Below are positions 1 to 10,302 of a DNA stretch of 64,000 nucleotides, one piece after another. The notes beneath the pieces are model-generated. The model made no database searches and was not told the DNA's origin. It was given only the letters and a program-made list of their open reading frames with translations. The stretch is from Gibbula magus (lineage: Eukaryota > Mollusca > Gastropoda > Trochida > Trochidae). The DNA is taken from the NCBI GenBank assembly GCA_936450465.1, contig OW388294.1, positions 70,094,075 through 70,158,074 of the forward strand, written 5' to 3'. A program made the translations under genes and the position numbers. Position 1 is the first letter of the stretch, and each line of letters begins with the position of its first letter.

Positions 1-32
1 TACACATGTATAATGATGCTGCTCGATTTTAA

Positions 33-387
33 AGGGGCAGTAGCACGTTTTTTCGCTCAAATAAGTCGATGAAATGTATTTGAAACATAATGTCAACAAT
101 AGTAAAACATCCTTCTCTCTTCGGAAAATCAAGTTAAAAATGAGTGTACATGGTTCCGTAAAGGCCATGGGAATCGTTTTTGTCATTCAAAATAATAAAA
201 TGTTTTCACAATAAAAGGGCCGCCATGCAATTTTGGCTTTATACGCAAGACCGTTATTACCACTACGGATAATTGGTTTGTGTAATACGATGTTTTACCC
301 TCTAAAGTAAATATAAATGACATAAATCATCATTATGAATGGGATCTTTGAAAAAATAAAATTTGCAAAAAACGTGCTACGGCCCCT
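33..387. mobile_element. TTAA-flanked miniature inverted-repeat element, family A copy 1
   Basis: The element opens with AGGGGCAGTAGCACGTTTTTT and closes with the inverted form (GCAAAAAACGTGCTACGGCCCCT), and TTAA lies directly outside both ends (29-32 and 388-391). Two more copies share the interior (about 9983-10302 and 23938-24292). It is too short to encode a protein. TTAA target duplication is typical of piggyBac-like nonautonomous elements; the superfamily is inferred from the target site only. Confidence 0.8.
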
Positions 388-391
388 TTAA

Positions 392-739
392 TTGGAAACT
401 AATAATTATTATATATTTGGCTAATGGGGATGGATATGCAAGTTGAGTGAAATTATTTGAACTGAAATCAACACATATCGTATGTTGGCACGTATTAAAA
501 TGAAATAAAATTAAATGAAACACAATGGATGCATCTTTAATCATTAGATGAACAATAACTGCAGCACTAGCCAGGGGCGGATACAGGATTTTCGTTTCGG
601 GGAAGGATAACATATTATGTAATATACATAAGGAATACGAGGTTGAGAGTGATTGGAAGGCAAGTGTATGTTTATTCAATAAATAAACTTCATGTACATG
701 AAATGAGTTAAACAGAAATAATTACATATATGAATAAAG
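392..739. other. Flank between miniature element and DIRS element
   Basis: AT-rich DNA with no supportable gene. Positions 573-610 resemble the GGGGCGGATNCAGGATTTT repeat seen again near 25.99 kb and 29.56 kb. Positions 511-540 end in a sequence whose reverse strand begins TTAAAGGTGCATCC, almost identical to 30159-30189, and look like a remnant of another TTAA-type element. Confidence 0.5.
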
Positions 740-791
740 TAGTACGTTTTTGAGTAAACGTCATTATTTGTACTTACCGTCGACGACTCAC
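740..791. repeat. Left outer end of DIRS element
   Basis: This 51-52 bp end, beginning AGTACGTTTTTGAGTAAACG, is not part of the shared terminal repeat for most of its length. It is perfectly complementary to 984-1034, forming half of the circle-junction copy. Confidence 0.88.
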
Positions 792-911
792 CGTAGCCCC
801 TTGATTGCCTATCAATCAACTCTCGACCAATAACACAGAAAACAATGCGGGAGTAACCAGCTCACCCCAGTCGCGCCACCTATGGTCACGTGACCAAAAC
901 CTCATTCCAAC
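785..911 (+). repeat. Left inverted terminal repeat of DIRS element
   Basis: Begins GACTCACCGTAGCCCC and ends CCTCATTCCAAC. By base-by-base reading it is the exact reverse complement of 6971-7097, over 127 bp. Beyond position 911 the similarity stops. Confidence 0.93.
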
Positions 912-983
912 CTACCTGGAGCCAGTGAACGCTAGAGCGAACCTACTCGCAGGAGGGGAGGCAAGGGTGGGAAATAAAGATTT

Positions 984-1076
984 GTGAGTCGTCGACGGTA
1001 AGTACAAATAATGACGTTTACTCAAAAACGTACTATTATTTAACGTACTATACCGTCTCCGACTCACCGTAGCCCC
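984..1076. repeat. Internal complementary region (circle-junction copy) of DIRS element
   Basis: Positions 984-1034 are the reverse complement of the left outer end. Positions 1035-1076 are the reverse complement of the right outer end (7081-7124). The two halves abut with the dinucleotide TA shared, which marks the junction of the circular intermediate. In the DIRS replication model this region templates completion of both ends. Confidence 0.9.
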
Positions 1077-1278
1077 GACTACCACAGAAGGTGGAGGGCT
1101 GCGAGAGCGAGGCGGCGGAGAGCGGTTACTCCCCCCACTATCGTCTAACTAAAGGAGGTTGCACAGGTACCCTGCTTAGGAGGGAAGCCCGCCCCGAACC
1201 AGAAGAAAGACAAACGAGACACGGAAGGTGCGATGCGAAGTTTATTACACTAAGGAACAACCGCAAGAACACAAAAAT

Positions 1279-2373
1279 CTATCGGTGAGGTGCGACCCCT
1301 CTGGGGGGCGCCGGGCCCCCCGTGCGGTGCTGTGCAAACACCTGTGGCCCAAGTCTGGCTACTCCCGCGAAGTCTTCCGTGGATAGGTCTCGGAGGTGGT
1401 GGTTAGCGAAAACCATGCCGGACTTCCAGAAACAGCCCGACATGATGTCCGCCACGGCGATGTTGCTGTGAAAAGCCATGGTGGCTGAGATTGCTCTGAT
1501 CTCATGAGGGTTCGCCCGAGCCGGCGGAGCTAACTCCTTGTCCTTGTATGCGTCAAGGAGGGCTGACCGCAGGTAAACGCTCAGTAGACGCTTGTCTATT
1601 TCCTTCGTGCTCTGCTGGGAGTGAGGTAGAAACAGTCTCCTCCTTCCCTGGTGGAGAGAGCGTGTGCGTTCCGCATAAACCCTGAGACCTCGGACCGGAC
1701 AGAGGAGTCTGCTCTCCTCGTCCGTGGGAGAGGCTAGGCCTGAGAGGGCGGGGATTTGGAAAACCCTTCCCCGTTCATCCGACCCCTGGTTCTTGCATAC
1801 GAAATCCGGTGCAAGTCCCAGCGTGGCCCTACCCGCGTCCCTCGCTTCGAACCGAAGCAAGTCGGCCTGAAGAGCGTGTAGCTCTGAGATCCTGGCGGCC
1901 GAAGCCATCGTCACCAGGAATGCGGTCTTAACCGTCAGTCGGAGAATGATGGACTCCGTCAGAGGCTCATAGAAGTCCGAACATAAATGCTCAAGGACGA
2001 TCGCTAGGTCCCACTCGGGTGGTCTGCGTTTGAGCCGCCCATCCTCCTGACGGTAGGTCTTAATTACCTTCTTAAGGACGGATATGTCCACGGAGGGGTC
2101 CTGCTTGCGAACCACAGACATAATTGGCGCTAGGTGAGTGTTAATGGAGGAGGCCTTAAGCCCCCTCTCCTCCCGGAGATACACTAGGTACTCTGCCACC
2201 TGAGGGATCGTCGCGACCTGGACGTCCCATCCCTTGTCCACACAGAAGGACACGAAAGACCCCCACTGTACATCGTACAGCTTGCGCGTGGAGACACGCT
2301 GGGCAGATGAGACAGCCGCGGCGACTCTCTTAGAGTAGCCCGCCTGTTTCAGTCCCTTTTGGAGACAAGCCAA
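1279..2373 (-). pseudogene. DIRS tyrosine recombinase, catalytic Tyr replaced by His
   Basis: The frame is open for 364 codons with the phage-integrase-like fold of DIRS recombinases. Counting from 2373, visible active-site elements are the first Arg in ARISEL (R161), the NPHEIR box (H290 and R293) and Trp in GCFWKSG (W316). The final box reads VFANHHLRDL. In family members this position is normally F-x-x-H/F-Y-L-R-D, so His326 (codon at 1396-1398) stands where the nucleophilic Tyr belongs, one base change away. The frame overlaps the 3' end of the RT frame by 44 nt, a usual DIRS arrangement. The first ATG is unclear because the frame opens at a TTG. The enzyme would integrate the circular DNA copy; without the Tyr it should be inactive. 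Confidence 0.85.
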
Positions 2374-4244
2374 GCGTGAAGATCCAGTGCTTGGGGTTCT
2401 CGTCCACCCGCCCGCTTGGCTCGCTCACTAAGAGATTCCATCTGAGAGGGATGGGGATTGGGTCCTCCTGGCACATCCTCCGAAGGGGGACGAACCACGG
2501 CCTCGCTGGCCAGTAGGGGGCTATCAAGATCAGCCTGATCCGGCGGGTCGCCTTGATCTTCGCCACCACTTGAGTGAGAATACTCGGGGGAGGAAAGGTG
2601 TAGGCGTCCATCCCTTCCCATGTGGACGACAGAGCGTCTAGGCCCCAGGCTCCGGGATCGGGGACGGGAGACACATAGACCGGCAGCTGGTGGTTAAGCC
2701 GCGTCGCAAAGAGATCTATGTGTGGTCTCCCGAAGTGCTGGCACACTTGTTGGAACGCCTGGGGGAGCAGCTTCCACTCCGTGGACGGGGGTTTGTCCGG
2801 TCTGGAGAGAGCATCTGCTAGGACGTTCTTCACCCCCGGAATATGCACCGCCCGAACGATCATGTGCAGCCTGTCTGTTAGGCGGAAGAGGTCTAGCGCT
2901 AGTTGTAGAATGGCAACTGCCCTGGTCGAACCTTGCTTGTTTATTCCCCAAGCCGCTGTGAAGCTGTCCGTGTGCACCAGTAGCACTTGGCCCCACAGCA
3001 GAGCGGACCAGTGACAGATTGCCAGTCTGATAGCCTCCATCTCGAGCTCGTTGATGTGGCGCGTGCGCTGGGCCGGCGACCAGATCCCCGCCGTCTGCTC
3101 CTTTCCCAGGTGAGCACCCCAACCCTGTGTGGAGGCGTCCACGAAGAGATGAGCGGTCGCTGCAGGAGGTCTGAGTGGGACACCTGTGAATACGTTCGCC
3201 TGCACTTTCCACCAGGCCAGGTGCGGAACTAGTTGCTGGGGGAGCGGGAACGCATGTCTGCACGCCTCCTCCCTGACGTGAGGGTTGAGAAAGACCTGGA
3301 GCGGTCTCAGCTCCAGCCGCCCCCTCGCGGTGAGGTCCTGGGCTGACGTTAGTAGACGCAGAATCCGCTGCCACTGCCGAAGCAGGAGCGGTCCCCTGAG
3401 TCCCCGATCTAGTAGACTGTCTATCCTGGCCATCCGTTCCTGGGGAACGAACGCTCTGTACCGAACTGTGTCCAGTCTTGCTCCCAGGAAGGTGAGCGTG
3501 GTGGTGGGCTGTAGGTCCGATTTGGACAGATTTACCAGCCACCCTAGTCTCCTCAACAAATCGATCACGAAATCCCGTTGCTCCCTGAGGACTGCGGGAG
3601 AGCGGTGGTGACTGAACCCGTCGTCCAGGTACATAGCGAACTGTACGTCGTGATGGTGAATAAATTGGACCACTGGCTAGGTCACTCTGGTGAATAGCCA
3701 CGGAGCGGATGATATCCCGAACGGGAGCACATTCCACTGAATGTGGCGCCCCCCCAGGACGAACCGGATGTACTTGCGGTGTTCCCGGAAGATGGGAATG
3801 TGCAAGTACGCGTCCTGGAGGTCTAGGGATATCATCCAGTCCGATCGCTCCAGTAATTGCATTACTGACGACACAGTCAAGAGACGAAAATATGGCGGCC
3901 GCACGAGGTAGGAGCGGTTGAACACGGACAAGTCATGAATGAGCCGCCATTTTTCCGAGTCTCTCTTGGGTCGGACGAACACGGGTGAGTAAAACCCGGG
4001 GGTGAGATCCTGGAGCAGGATTTCCTCCACCGCCTCCTTGGTAATGAGAATCTCCACCTGCTCCAACGTGAGGACGAGGCTGTCGGCTGGGGGGGGGGGG
4101 GGGGGGGGGGGGGGGAGACTAGACTGGTATTTGAAACCCCCACTCCAGGATCCGACATACGAAAGGATCTAGTCCTAATTGCCACCAGTTTGCCACGAAC
4201 TGCCCGAGGCGCCCTCCGACAGGGCCATCCAAGGGAGCAATCAT
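2330..4244 (-). pseudogene. DIRS reverse transcriptase-RNase H polyprotein, interrupted
   Basis: A likely start is ATG 4242-4244 in a frame running through RILEWGFQIP until TAG 4119-4121. A 27-nt C run follows (G run 4089-4115), after which the RT continues in another frame from EQVEILITKEAVEEIL. Palm motifs SLDLQDAYLH and LPFGISSAPW lie before a second in-frame TAG at 3677-3679. The same frame resumes at once and contains the catalytic YLDD. RNase H follows with its acidic residues all present: FVDAS, INELEME, HTDS and LADALSR. The C-terminal block (HIDLFATRLNHQLP, DPGAWGLDAL, APYWPARPWF) is the conserved DIRS extension often described as methyltransferase-like; that label is from family knowledge and is less certain. 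Two nonsense codons and one shift make this copy non-functional unless suppressed. Confidence 0.88.
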
Positions 4245-4275
4245 AGGTGGAGGGAGCAGTGGAGCGTGCCACGAG

Positions 4276-6030
4276 TCACTGCTTCCCCGGGGTGAGGGGA
4301 CCCTTTCCCCGCTTGGGCCACTTCCTTTGAGGAGTGCGATTTCCTGGTGGGGGGCCGGAGACATTGCCCGAGTCTCTCCCTCCCCGACCCCCGAACCGAA
4401 ACGACACACACCCCGTCTTGGGGGTGTGAGGTTGGGGCGTCTGCTTCCCCTTCTTTGGTGTAGTGTAGCCTTTCCCACGCTCACCCGCCAATCTGTTTGT
4501 TAGGTCCTGTTGCTGGGCCTCCTGTCGCTGTCTGAGGGCTTCTGGGATAGCCCCAGCGAAGAGGGTGCTGGCAGACCCGAGGCTCCCCGGAGATTGCTAC
4601 GAATCTCGACGGGGAGGTTGGTGCGACCGAGGAATCCCTCCCTACGTAGGTTGTTGATCCCCGCCGAGATACGCGCCGCACTTAACATGACCTGCGCCAG
4701 ACACCCCGCCACGGAGCCAAAAGCGCGGTAGAGGGCCGGCGCTCCCTTCTCCATCTCCGCCTCTCTGGCGAAACCCGTCATCGCCTGACAGACGTGAGCG
4801 ACGGAGTTCACGGTCCCCAGGATGGACCTGGCCTCCTTGTCCAAGTGGACCAGATGGGCGTCCGAGACGTGGTGAGCAGTCGCGGGTGCGGCAACCCGTC
4901 TTATGTCCTCGTCCAGGACTGGAGGGTTGACAGGGATAGGGGGGTCCGCCATCGGGAGGGTGGATCGCTGGCGGTCCGCCAAAACAAGAGGAGGGATAAG
5001 CCTCCCCGGTGCAGCAGCCGAGATCGCCGAACTGAAGTCTTTCCCCGCCGTGTCAAAAAGCCGATGAGGAGGGAAAACGTGCCTCGTGTACCGTGGAACT
5101 TCCTCCTCACAAAAAGACTCCATGCGAGCCCGCTTGGCGGAGGACTGGGATTCGTCCACCTCCTGTAAAGTAATCCCCGCCCATTCCGCCACCGCGTCAA
5201 TCTTGTCAGCCGCGTCCATAATTGACGTGCTGTCCCCCTCTCTCTCGGTGATAGAAATGAAGGGAGGGTCCGCAGTGTCCACGAAGTCATCGTTCGACAG
5301 ACCGGGTGACATGGCTGGGGTGGACGTTCCGCTGCGGGAGACCACCGGGGAGATTAGGGTGACCCTACGGCCCGAGCGGGTAGTGGGGAGGGGGGGGGGG
5401 GAGGTGACTCGTATCCCCCTGCTGGCGGGGGAGTCTCCTCCCGCCGTCCGTTATCGGGGGTCGTGGTCCCCCTTGCGTCCAGCAACCCCGTCACCATGCT
5501 CCTGACGGATGCTAGTAAGTTCGCGGAGAACAAAGCTTCGTCGAAGGGAGCCCTGTCCCCCGACTTCTTCTTCTTCTTCTTCGACTTCCTCCGCACACGA
5601 AGGGGAGACGTGCGGGAAGTGACGGAGGACACCAAGGAGGAGTGGTGATGAGTGGATTGACGGGGGGAGGGTGGGCTGGCTGGTCTCTGTAAGTCCCTCC
5701 CAGCGCGACCCCGTCCGAGTCGGAGACCCGTGCGTCCGAGTCGAACTCCCGCGTGTCCTCCGAAATGACCAACACGTCCGATGGGGAGGTGGTGGTGGCC
5801 GAAGCCCCCGGGTTCGAGGGTTTGCGAACCCTCCGCTTCTCGCAGATGGCGTCCCTTTCACTCTTCTTAAGGGCCCCGAGATATCGTTTGAACGCGTCTG
5901 GGGAGAGTGACTCACACTCTTCACACCTATCTTGTAAGGAGCAAGCGGAGGTGCAAAAACGACAGAGGGAGTGGGGATCATGTGTCCCCGACTTCCTAAG
6001 TCCACATCGTCCACAGAACCCAGGATACAT
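4276..6030 (-). pseudogene. DIRS gag-like protein, frameshifted
   Basis: Starting at ATG 6028-6030, the N-terminus has a Cys/His cluster (CGRCG, DPHSLCRFC, CSLQDRCEEC) typical of DIRS gag. The coding signal then moves between frames. A basic stretch with KSKKKKKKSG and DEALFSANLLASVRSM lies in a second frame (about 5635-5400). A long capsid-like segment (5345 to about 4585, including INNLRREGFLGRTNLP) is in a third. The C-terminal piece (STLFAGAIPEALRQRQE through GGRGGRDSGNVS) returns to the first frame and ends at 4276. Shifts fall near the GAA/CTT repeat at about 5565-5583, the G run 5389-5400, and the GGGG at about 4579. At least three lesions are needed to explain this. Confidence 0.8.
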
Positions 6031-6285
6031 CGCTGACGATACCCTGGTCCCACCAATCGCTCACAGGTGAGCGTGGACAAGACGTCAACCGAGCGAGACG
6101 GGGAGAACGGGGGTCTCACTCGCTCGGCAAAAACAAGATTGACCCGTCACCCGCCAAACAACCCAGCGCCAGACGGGGTAAGACGGCCCGAAGCCAAGCG
6201 ACGTGTACCGAGACGGGTGTGAGACGCCAGACACTCACACCAATCACCCGCCACACCAATCACCCGCCAGACGGGGTAAGGCGGG

Positions 6286-6335
6286 GAAGACGGGGGAGAC
6301 GGGAGACACGGGAGACACGGGAGACACGGGAGACG
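6286..6335. repeat. Short GGGAGACAC tandem repeat in DIRS leader
   Basis: Four to five 9-bp units lie in the 5' leader of the element. The surrounding 6120-6660 is rich in CACCAATCACCCG and GACGGGG words that recur several times. It is probably untranslated; the open frames across it are by-products of the 9-bp period. Confidence 0.7.
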
Positions 6336-6970
6336 CGAATCGACGCGTGCCAGTCACACACACCAATCACCCGTCAAACGGGGAAGGCGGGGAGACGGGG
6401 TAAAGCACGAGACGCGTGCCCGTCACTCCGATACCACAAGTCCCACGCGCTAAGCGAGGGTCAAAGGTCAGCAGCCTGCCAACCGTCCGAGAGGCCCGTG
6501 CGCGCACGTGCCACTCAACTCAGCACGACCCAACCTGGGTCGCGTGGTCCAAGTAAGCTGCCTGTCCCACAGGCAGAAAAACCAACAACAACCCAACCAA
6601 TTAACAATTGGGGGTCACAGGAGGTAAGAGAGTGATACTCTTACTGGAAACGATCGAGAATAAGGTCTGTAATCCTTAATTTATTATAGAAGGCAAGATA
6701 ACTTCATGAGCTCCTCACCTTATTCTAGGCTATTCCAAATTCAAAATTATCAAAATTCCATTTCAAAATTCAACCACTTCAGAAAACTGGCATCAAATTC
6801 AATCTCTACCCTTTATTTTTTTCGGCCCTCCATTAACCGCTACCCGGCATTTATTTTTGGTAGCCCAGTGGGAGAACAGCTCCGCTGAAAACCGCTCGTT
6901 AAATCTCCGTATTAATCATCATCAACTTCATGAGCGCTCAGAGACACGTCCGATCACTGAGCGACAGGAA

Positions 6971-7097
6971 GTTGGAATGAGGTTTTGGTCACGTGACCAT
7001 AGGTGGCGCGACTGGGGTGAGCTGGTTACTCCCGCATTGTTTTCTGTGTTATTGGTCGAGAGTTGATTGATAGGCAATCAAGGGGCTACGGTGAGTC
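6971..7097 (-). repeat. Right inverted terminal repeat of DIRS element
   Basis: Exact inverted partner of 785-911. Outside it, 7098-7124 is a right-specific end extension that reappears only inside the internal complementary region (1035-1063). Confidence 0.93.
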
Positions 7098-7124
7098 GGA
7101 GACGGTATAGTACGTTAAATAATA

Positions 7125-7661
7125 TACAATAATATGAAATGTAAGTATTGAATATAGCGAGAAACTAGTTGTACGATTACGTCAGCAAATGGTGATAAGC
7201 ATGAGGAATGAAAGAAAGAAAGAGGAATGTTCAGAGAGGGACCCATCTTGTTGATATTACCACGAAGAAGACGAAGAAAAAACAACTCATGTATATATAG
7301 TTCCTCCAAGTTTCTTCTCGAGTTTACCCATACTTCTTGCTTCACAACGACAATAGTTAAGTCGCAGTGTTGCCTACAAAGAACAAAAAGGTCCATAAAA
7401 TGTGTCTTCATCACCTTAGCATCAAGAATACCAATCAATAAATTACATTTGTTCTTGTATTTGGACAGCAAATCGCCTAATTTCATTTTTTAAATGTTAG
7501 ACAGTCATTTTAATCAGAATTTAAGTTGTTTTTAGAACGATGAACTAATTTATTATCAAACAAGTTTTACTTGTAAAAATGAGGGCGCAAATTAATTAAA
7601 CCATACAGGTGTACTAGTTTGGCTATGTTTTTGTAATTCCACAATATATGTTATGACAGTT
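7125..7661. other. Right flank of DIRS element, unassigned
   Basis: A minus-strand frame from 7486 is open for 123 codons (start MKLGDLLSKYKNKCNLLIG) and runs into the DIRS end. I recognise no domain, and codon use is AT-driven. It may be a fragment of an older element interrupted by the DIRS insertion, or chance. Confidence 0.3.
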
Positions 7662-8090
7662 CAAATCAAATCAGTTTATTCAGTATTTCGGCCATGTGGC
7701 CAGAGTACAATTGAATGTGACCACATAAACACGTCACGTGACAGAAATGTTCATTATAATGTTTTAAATGCAAATACATGTTTCATATAGATTGCAACGG
7801 ATTTTATCAATTCAATTTGTGATGAGGTAACAAGGGCACAGATATTTCTATGATTTACATTACCCAAATACTTATTTCTGAGGTTTGCATATCGTTCACA
7901 TACAAACAACACATGATATTCATCTTCAATTGTTACTAGATTACAATTTGTACAAATAGCAAGGTTTTCATCAACACATTTGTTTTGTCTAACAAGGTTT
8001 ACTTTAATACGTTTATGACAGTGTGAATACTGGTGATAAATGTCCAAATGTATATGAAAAGTGGGCATTTCGATTTATATTCTCTAAGGA
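7662..8090 (-). mobile_element. 3' end of a non-LTR retrotransposon (LINE)
   Basis: On the minus strand, 8068-7754 encodes about 104 residues ending in a zinc-binding segment, C-T-N-C then EDEYHVLFVCERYANLRNKY. This is characteristic of the domain after the reverse transcriptase in many invertebrate LINEs. A short 3' UTR follows, closing with AATAAACTGATTTGATTTGA, an AATAAA-containing tail with short repeats at about 7662-7690. The reverse transcriptase core is missing, so this is a 5'-truncated dead copy. Confidence 0.75.
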
Positions 8091-9141
8091 TGTAAAAGTA
8101 CACAGCATAGTTTATACCAAGAAGGAGTTTAAAGCTTTGAAGTTAGTAAATGACGATAATTGTGCATTTTTTAGAACATAGATCATATACAAAACAATTC
8201 TGCTCGACTTGAACTGTTTTTAAATACCTCTACAAATCTTGGTATAGTATTACAAAACCTTGGTATTCTCTGTGGTTTTCCTGCTCAATTCAAGTTTTGA
8301 ACCAATTAAATATATCTTACTGAGCTAAATGCACATCTTTTAAAGTAGCCTTAAAGGTCAAGTATTATCATTTGTTTAGAATAGTTATGTGCATGCCATT
8401 AAAAAGTTTAACTGTAAGAACAATAAATAAAATCATTACATTTGAAAAAATGTTCTCCGCTCTCAAAAAATCTAAACTTTCTCTTATACGAAAGAGGTAC
8501 AGTGACGAGACAAAGCGATAAAGCGATAAACCGATAGACCGATGAAGCGATATACATGTAGCTGCGCGACAAAGCGATATGGCATGTCGTGTTGCTATAT
8601 CGCGAAAGAGCGATGTCTCCTCTCGGCCATCATAGATACACTCTTGAATTGCTCCTTTCTGCTCACATAAAGATAGAGTTTCATTCACTAACGAGGCCAC
8701 CAGCATAGTATAATAGAATACATTTTCATGAATTTTGAGGACAATTTCGCTGAAGAGTAAACTGCATCAGGATTAAGTGAAAATGTTTCCATAAAATTGA
8801 ATTTCAGTCCAATGTTTAGGTAAACTAGTTCGTGAAACATTGCACATTTGACAAATCATGATAAAGGATTTTGTATATAACTTGGAGTGAGATACTCCGT
8901 CCTATCAGTGAAATAAACCCTCTATCAAGATACAGTGGCGATAACCTTTATCACAACTCTACTGAGCGACGATAAACTTTATCGCCAAATTTATCGTCAC
9001 CGGGACAATGTTTTGACGTCATAGTGTCAACTTGCTATGGCTGTAGGTTTACCGTTGAAATCATTTGTGTGTTTTCCGCACATGGATATAGTCGAAAATA
9101 CAGATAGCACATGCTAATATAGATGCAATGATCGGCTATGT
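8091..9141. other. Noncoding, with GCGATA-rich short repeats
   Basis: No gene is visible. Positions 8495-8620 are built from words such as AAAGCGATAAA, CCGATAGACCGATG and TATCGCG. Positions 8930-9000 carry CGATAAACTTTATCGCC, which is self-complementary. Both resemble decayed low-complexity repeats. Confidence 0.5.
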
Positions 9142-9233
9142 CTATCTCATCGAAGGAGGTAGAGGTAGATATTTCACGAGTGATGTAGCCACGAGTGAAA
9201 CATATAAACTTTTCTACCTCACTCGATGAGATA
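9142..9233. repeat. Imperfect fold-back repeat
   Basis: TATCTCATCGAAGGAGGTAG at 9143 pairs with CTACCTCACTCGATGAGATA ending at 9233. The arms extend about 40 bp with mismatches, and CACGAGTG occurs twice in the middle. The size suits a very short miniature element or a remnant. Confidence 0.6.
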
Positions 9234-9454
9234 AACATGGTATTTGTCAAGAAAAGACAGATATACTCGATTTCTGACTCAATGCATGGGATAATACAAA
9301 GTGTGCAACGTCTTTCATATCTTTAGAGTCCAATGGTTCTACCTTCTTCTATCATTACGTTGTGGTTTGAACATCTAAATTTTGTTAAAGCAATTATGTA
9401 TATTGCGATGTAGTTCTTCTTTCAGTGGCATTTAGAAGTTGTCAAGATGATGGA

Positions 9455-9604
9455 GAGCGAGTTCAATGGATTTAATATCTTCTTTATTGCAGGCGTGTGG
9501 CGTTTCAGTGTAGATTCCTCATTTGCTGGATAACGGTGTCAGAATATGCACAGAACGTCGCACGCTTGCAATAAAGAAGTTGTATATCCATAGAACTCGT
9601 TCTC
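9455..9604. mobile_element. Fold-back miniature element
   Basis: The left arm GAGCGAGTTCAATGGA...CTTCTTTATTGCAGGCGTG pairs with the right arm CACGCTTGCAATAAAGAAG...TCCATAGAACTCGTTCTC. The arms are about 50 bp each around a loop of about 55 bp. No coding capacity. Confidence 0.65.
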
Positions 9605-9982
9605 GGACAAGTATTGTTCATAGCCAAAACAACGTTTACATTTCTGTAAAATTGAAGTTTGGAATCTTTTGAAATAGTTTGCAACTACTTTTGATTATCA
9701 ATACATGAACATATACATTCAGGGTTCAGATAATTATATTGATTCGGGTGTATTTCCCTCATCCAAGTTTAAATTGAAGTGTTAAATAAAAAATGAAAAA
9801 CATGTGTGAGTATTTCATCACCTTCAAGATTTTGGTTTGTGAGACAATTTACTCTCCATCTGCTTTATTAATGATATGAACAGTAAAATGTTATTATAGT
9901 AACGTTGTTTATATGGGCTTGTTGTGAAAGAAAGTGTTCTCCGAACATGGATACTCGTAAATCTTCACTGTCTCTCCTTTAA

Positions 9983-10302
9983 AGGGGTAGTAGCACGTTT
10001 TTTCGATGAAATAAGTCGATGAAATATATTTGAAAAATAATGTCACCAATCGAAAAAACATCCTTCTCTCATCAGGAAATCAAGTTGAAATAGAGTGTAC
10101 ATGGTTTCGTAAAGCCATGGGAATCGTTTTTGTCATTCCAAATAATAAAATGTGTTCACAATAAAATGGCCTCCAAGCAATTTTGGCTTTATATGTAACA
10201 CCATTATTACCACTACGGATATCTGGTTTGTGTAGTGGAATGTTTTACTCTCTAAAGTAAGTATAAATGACATAAACTATCATTATAAATGGGAAATTTG
10301 AA
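9983..10302. mobile_element. TTAA miniature element, family A copy 2, right end lost
   Basis: TTAA at 9979-9982 is followed by AGGGGTAGTAGCACGTTTTTT, and the interior matches copies 1 and 3 up to GGGAAATTTGAAA. The right inverted repeat is absent; unrelated sequence follows. Confidence 0.75.

Larger units (their letters stand above)
740..7124 (-). mobile_element. DIRS-type tyrosine-recombinase retrotransposon, full structure, ORFs degraded
   Basis: About 6.4 kb on the minus strand. Order in element sense: right inverted terminal repeat, leader, gag, RT-RNase H with trailing domain, tyrosine recombinase, internal complementary region, left inverted terminal repeat. The repeats (785-911 and 6971-7097) are identical in inverted orientation. 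The internal region 984-1076 is the complement of the left outer end (740-791) joined to the right outer end (7081-7124), the signature of DIRS elements that replicate through a circle and integrate by tyrosine recombinase rather than DDE integrase. No LTRs and no obvious target duplication are visible, as expected. The end positions are ambiguous by 1-3 nt because left and right ends share TA at the junction. Base composition is far more GC-rich than the surrounding DNA. All coding frames carry lesions, so this copy is probably not autonomous. Confidence 0.92.

Noticed and set aside
2718..3611. Plus-strand open frames antisense to the DIRS pol
   Set aside because: Shadow frames of GC-rich coding DNA; no recognisable motif, while the minus strand has full RT-RNase H signatures.
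6203..6635. Plus-strand frames with GDTGDT and RETRET repeats
   Set aside because: Generated by the 9-bp repeat in the DIRS leader.
7115..7486. 123-codon minus-strand frame beside the DIRS element as a host gene
   Set aside because: It runs into the transposon end and shows no domain; left as unassigned.
8495..8620. GCGATA-rich stretch as a regulatory GATA cluster
   Set aside because: It looks like low-complexity repeat decay, and similar words occur as dispersed repeats.
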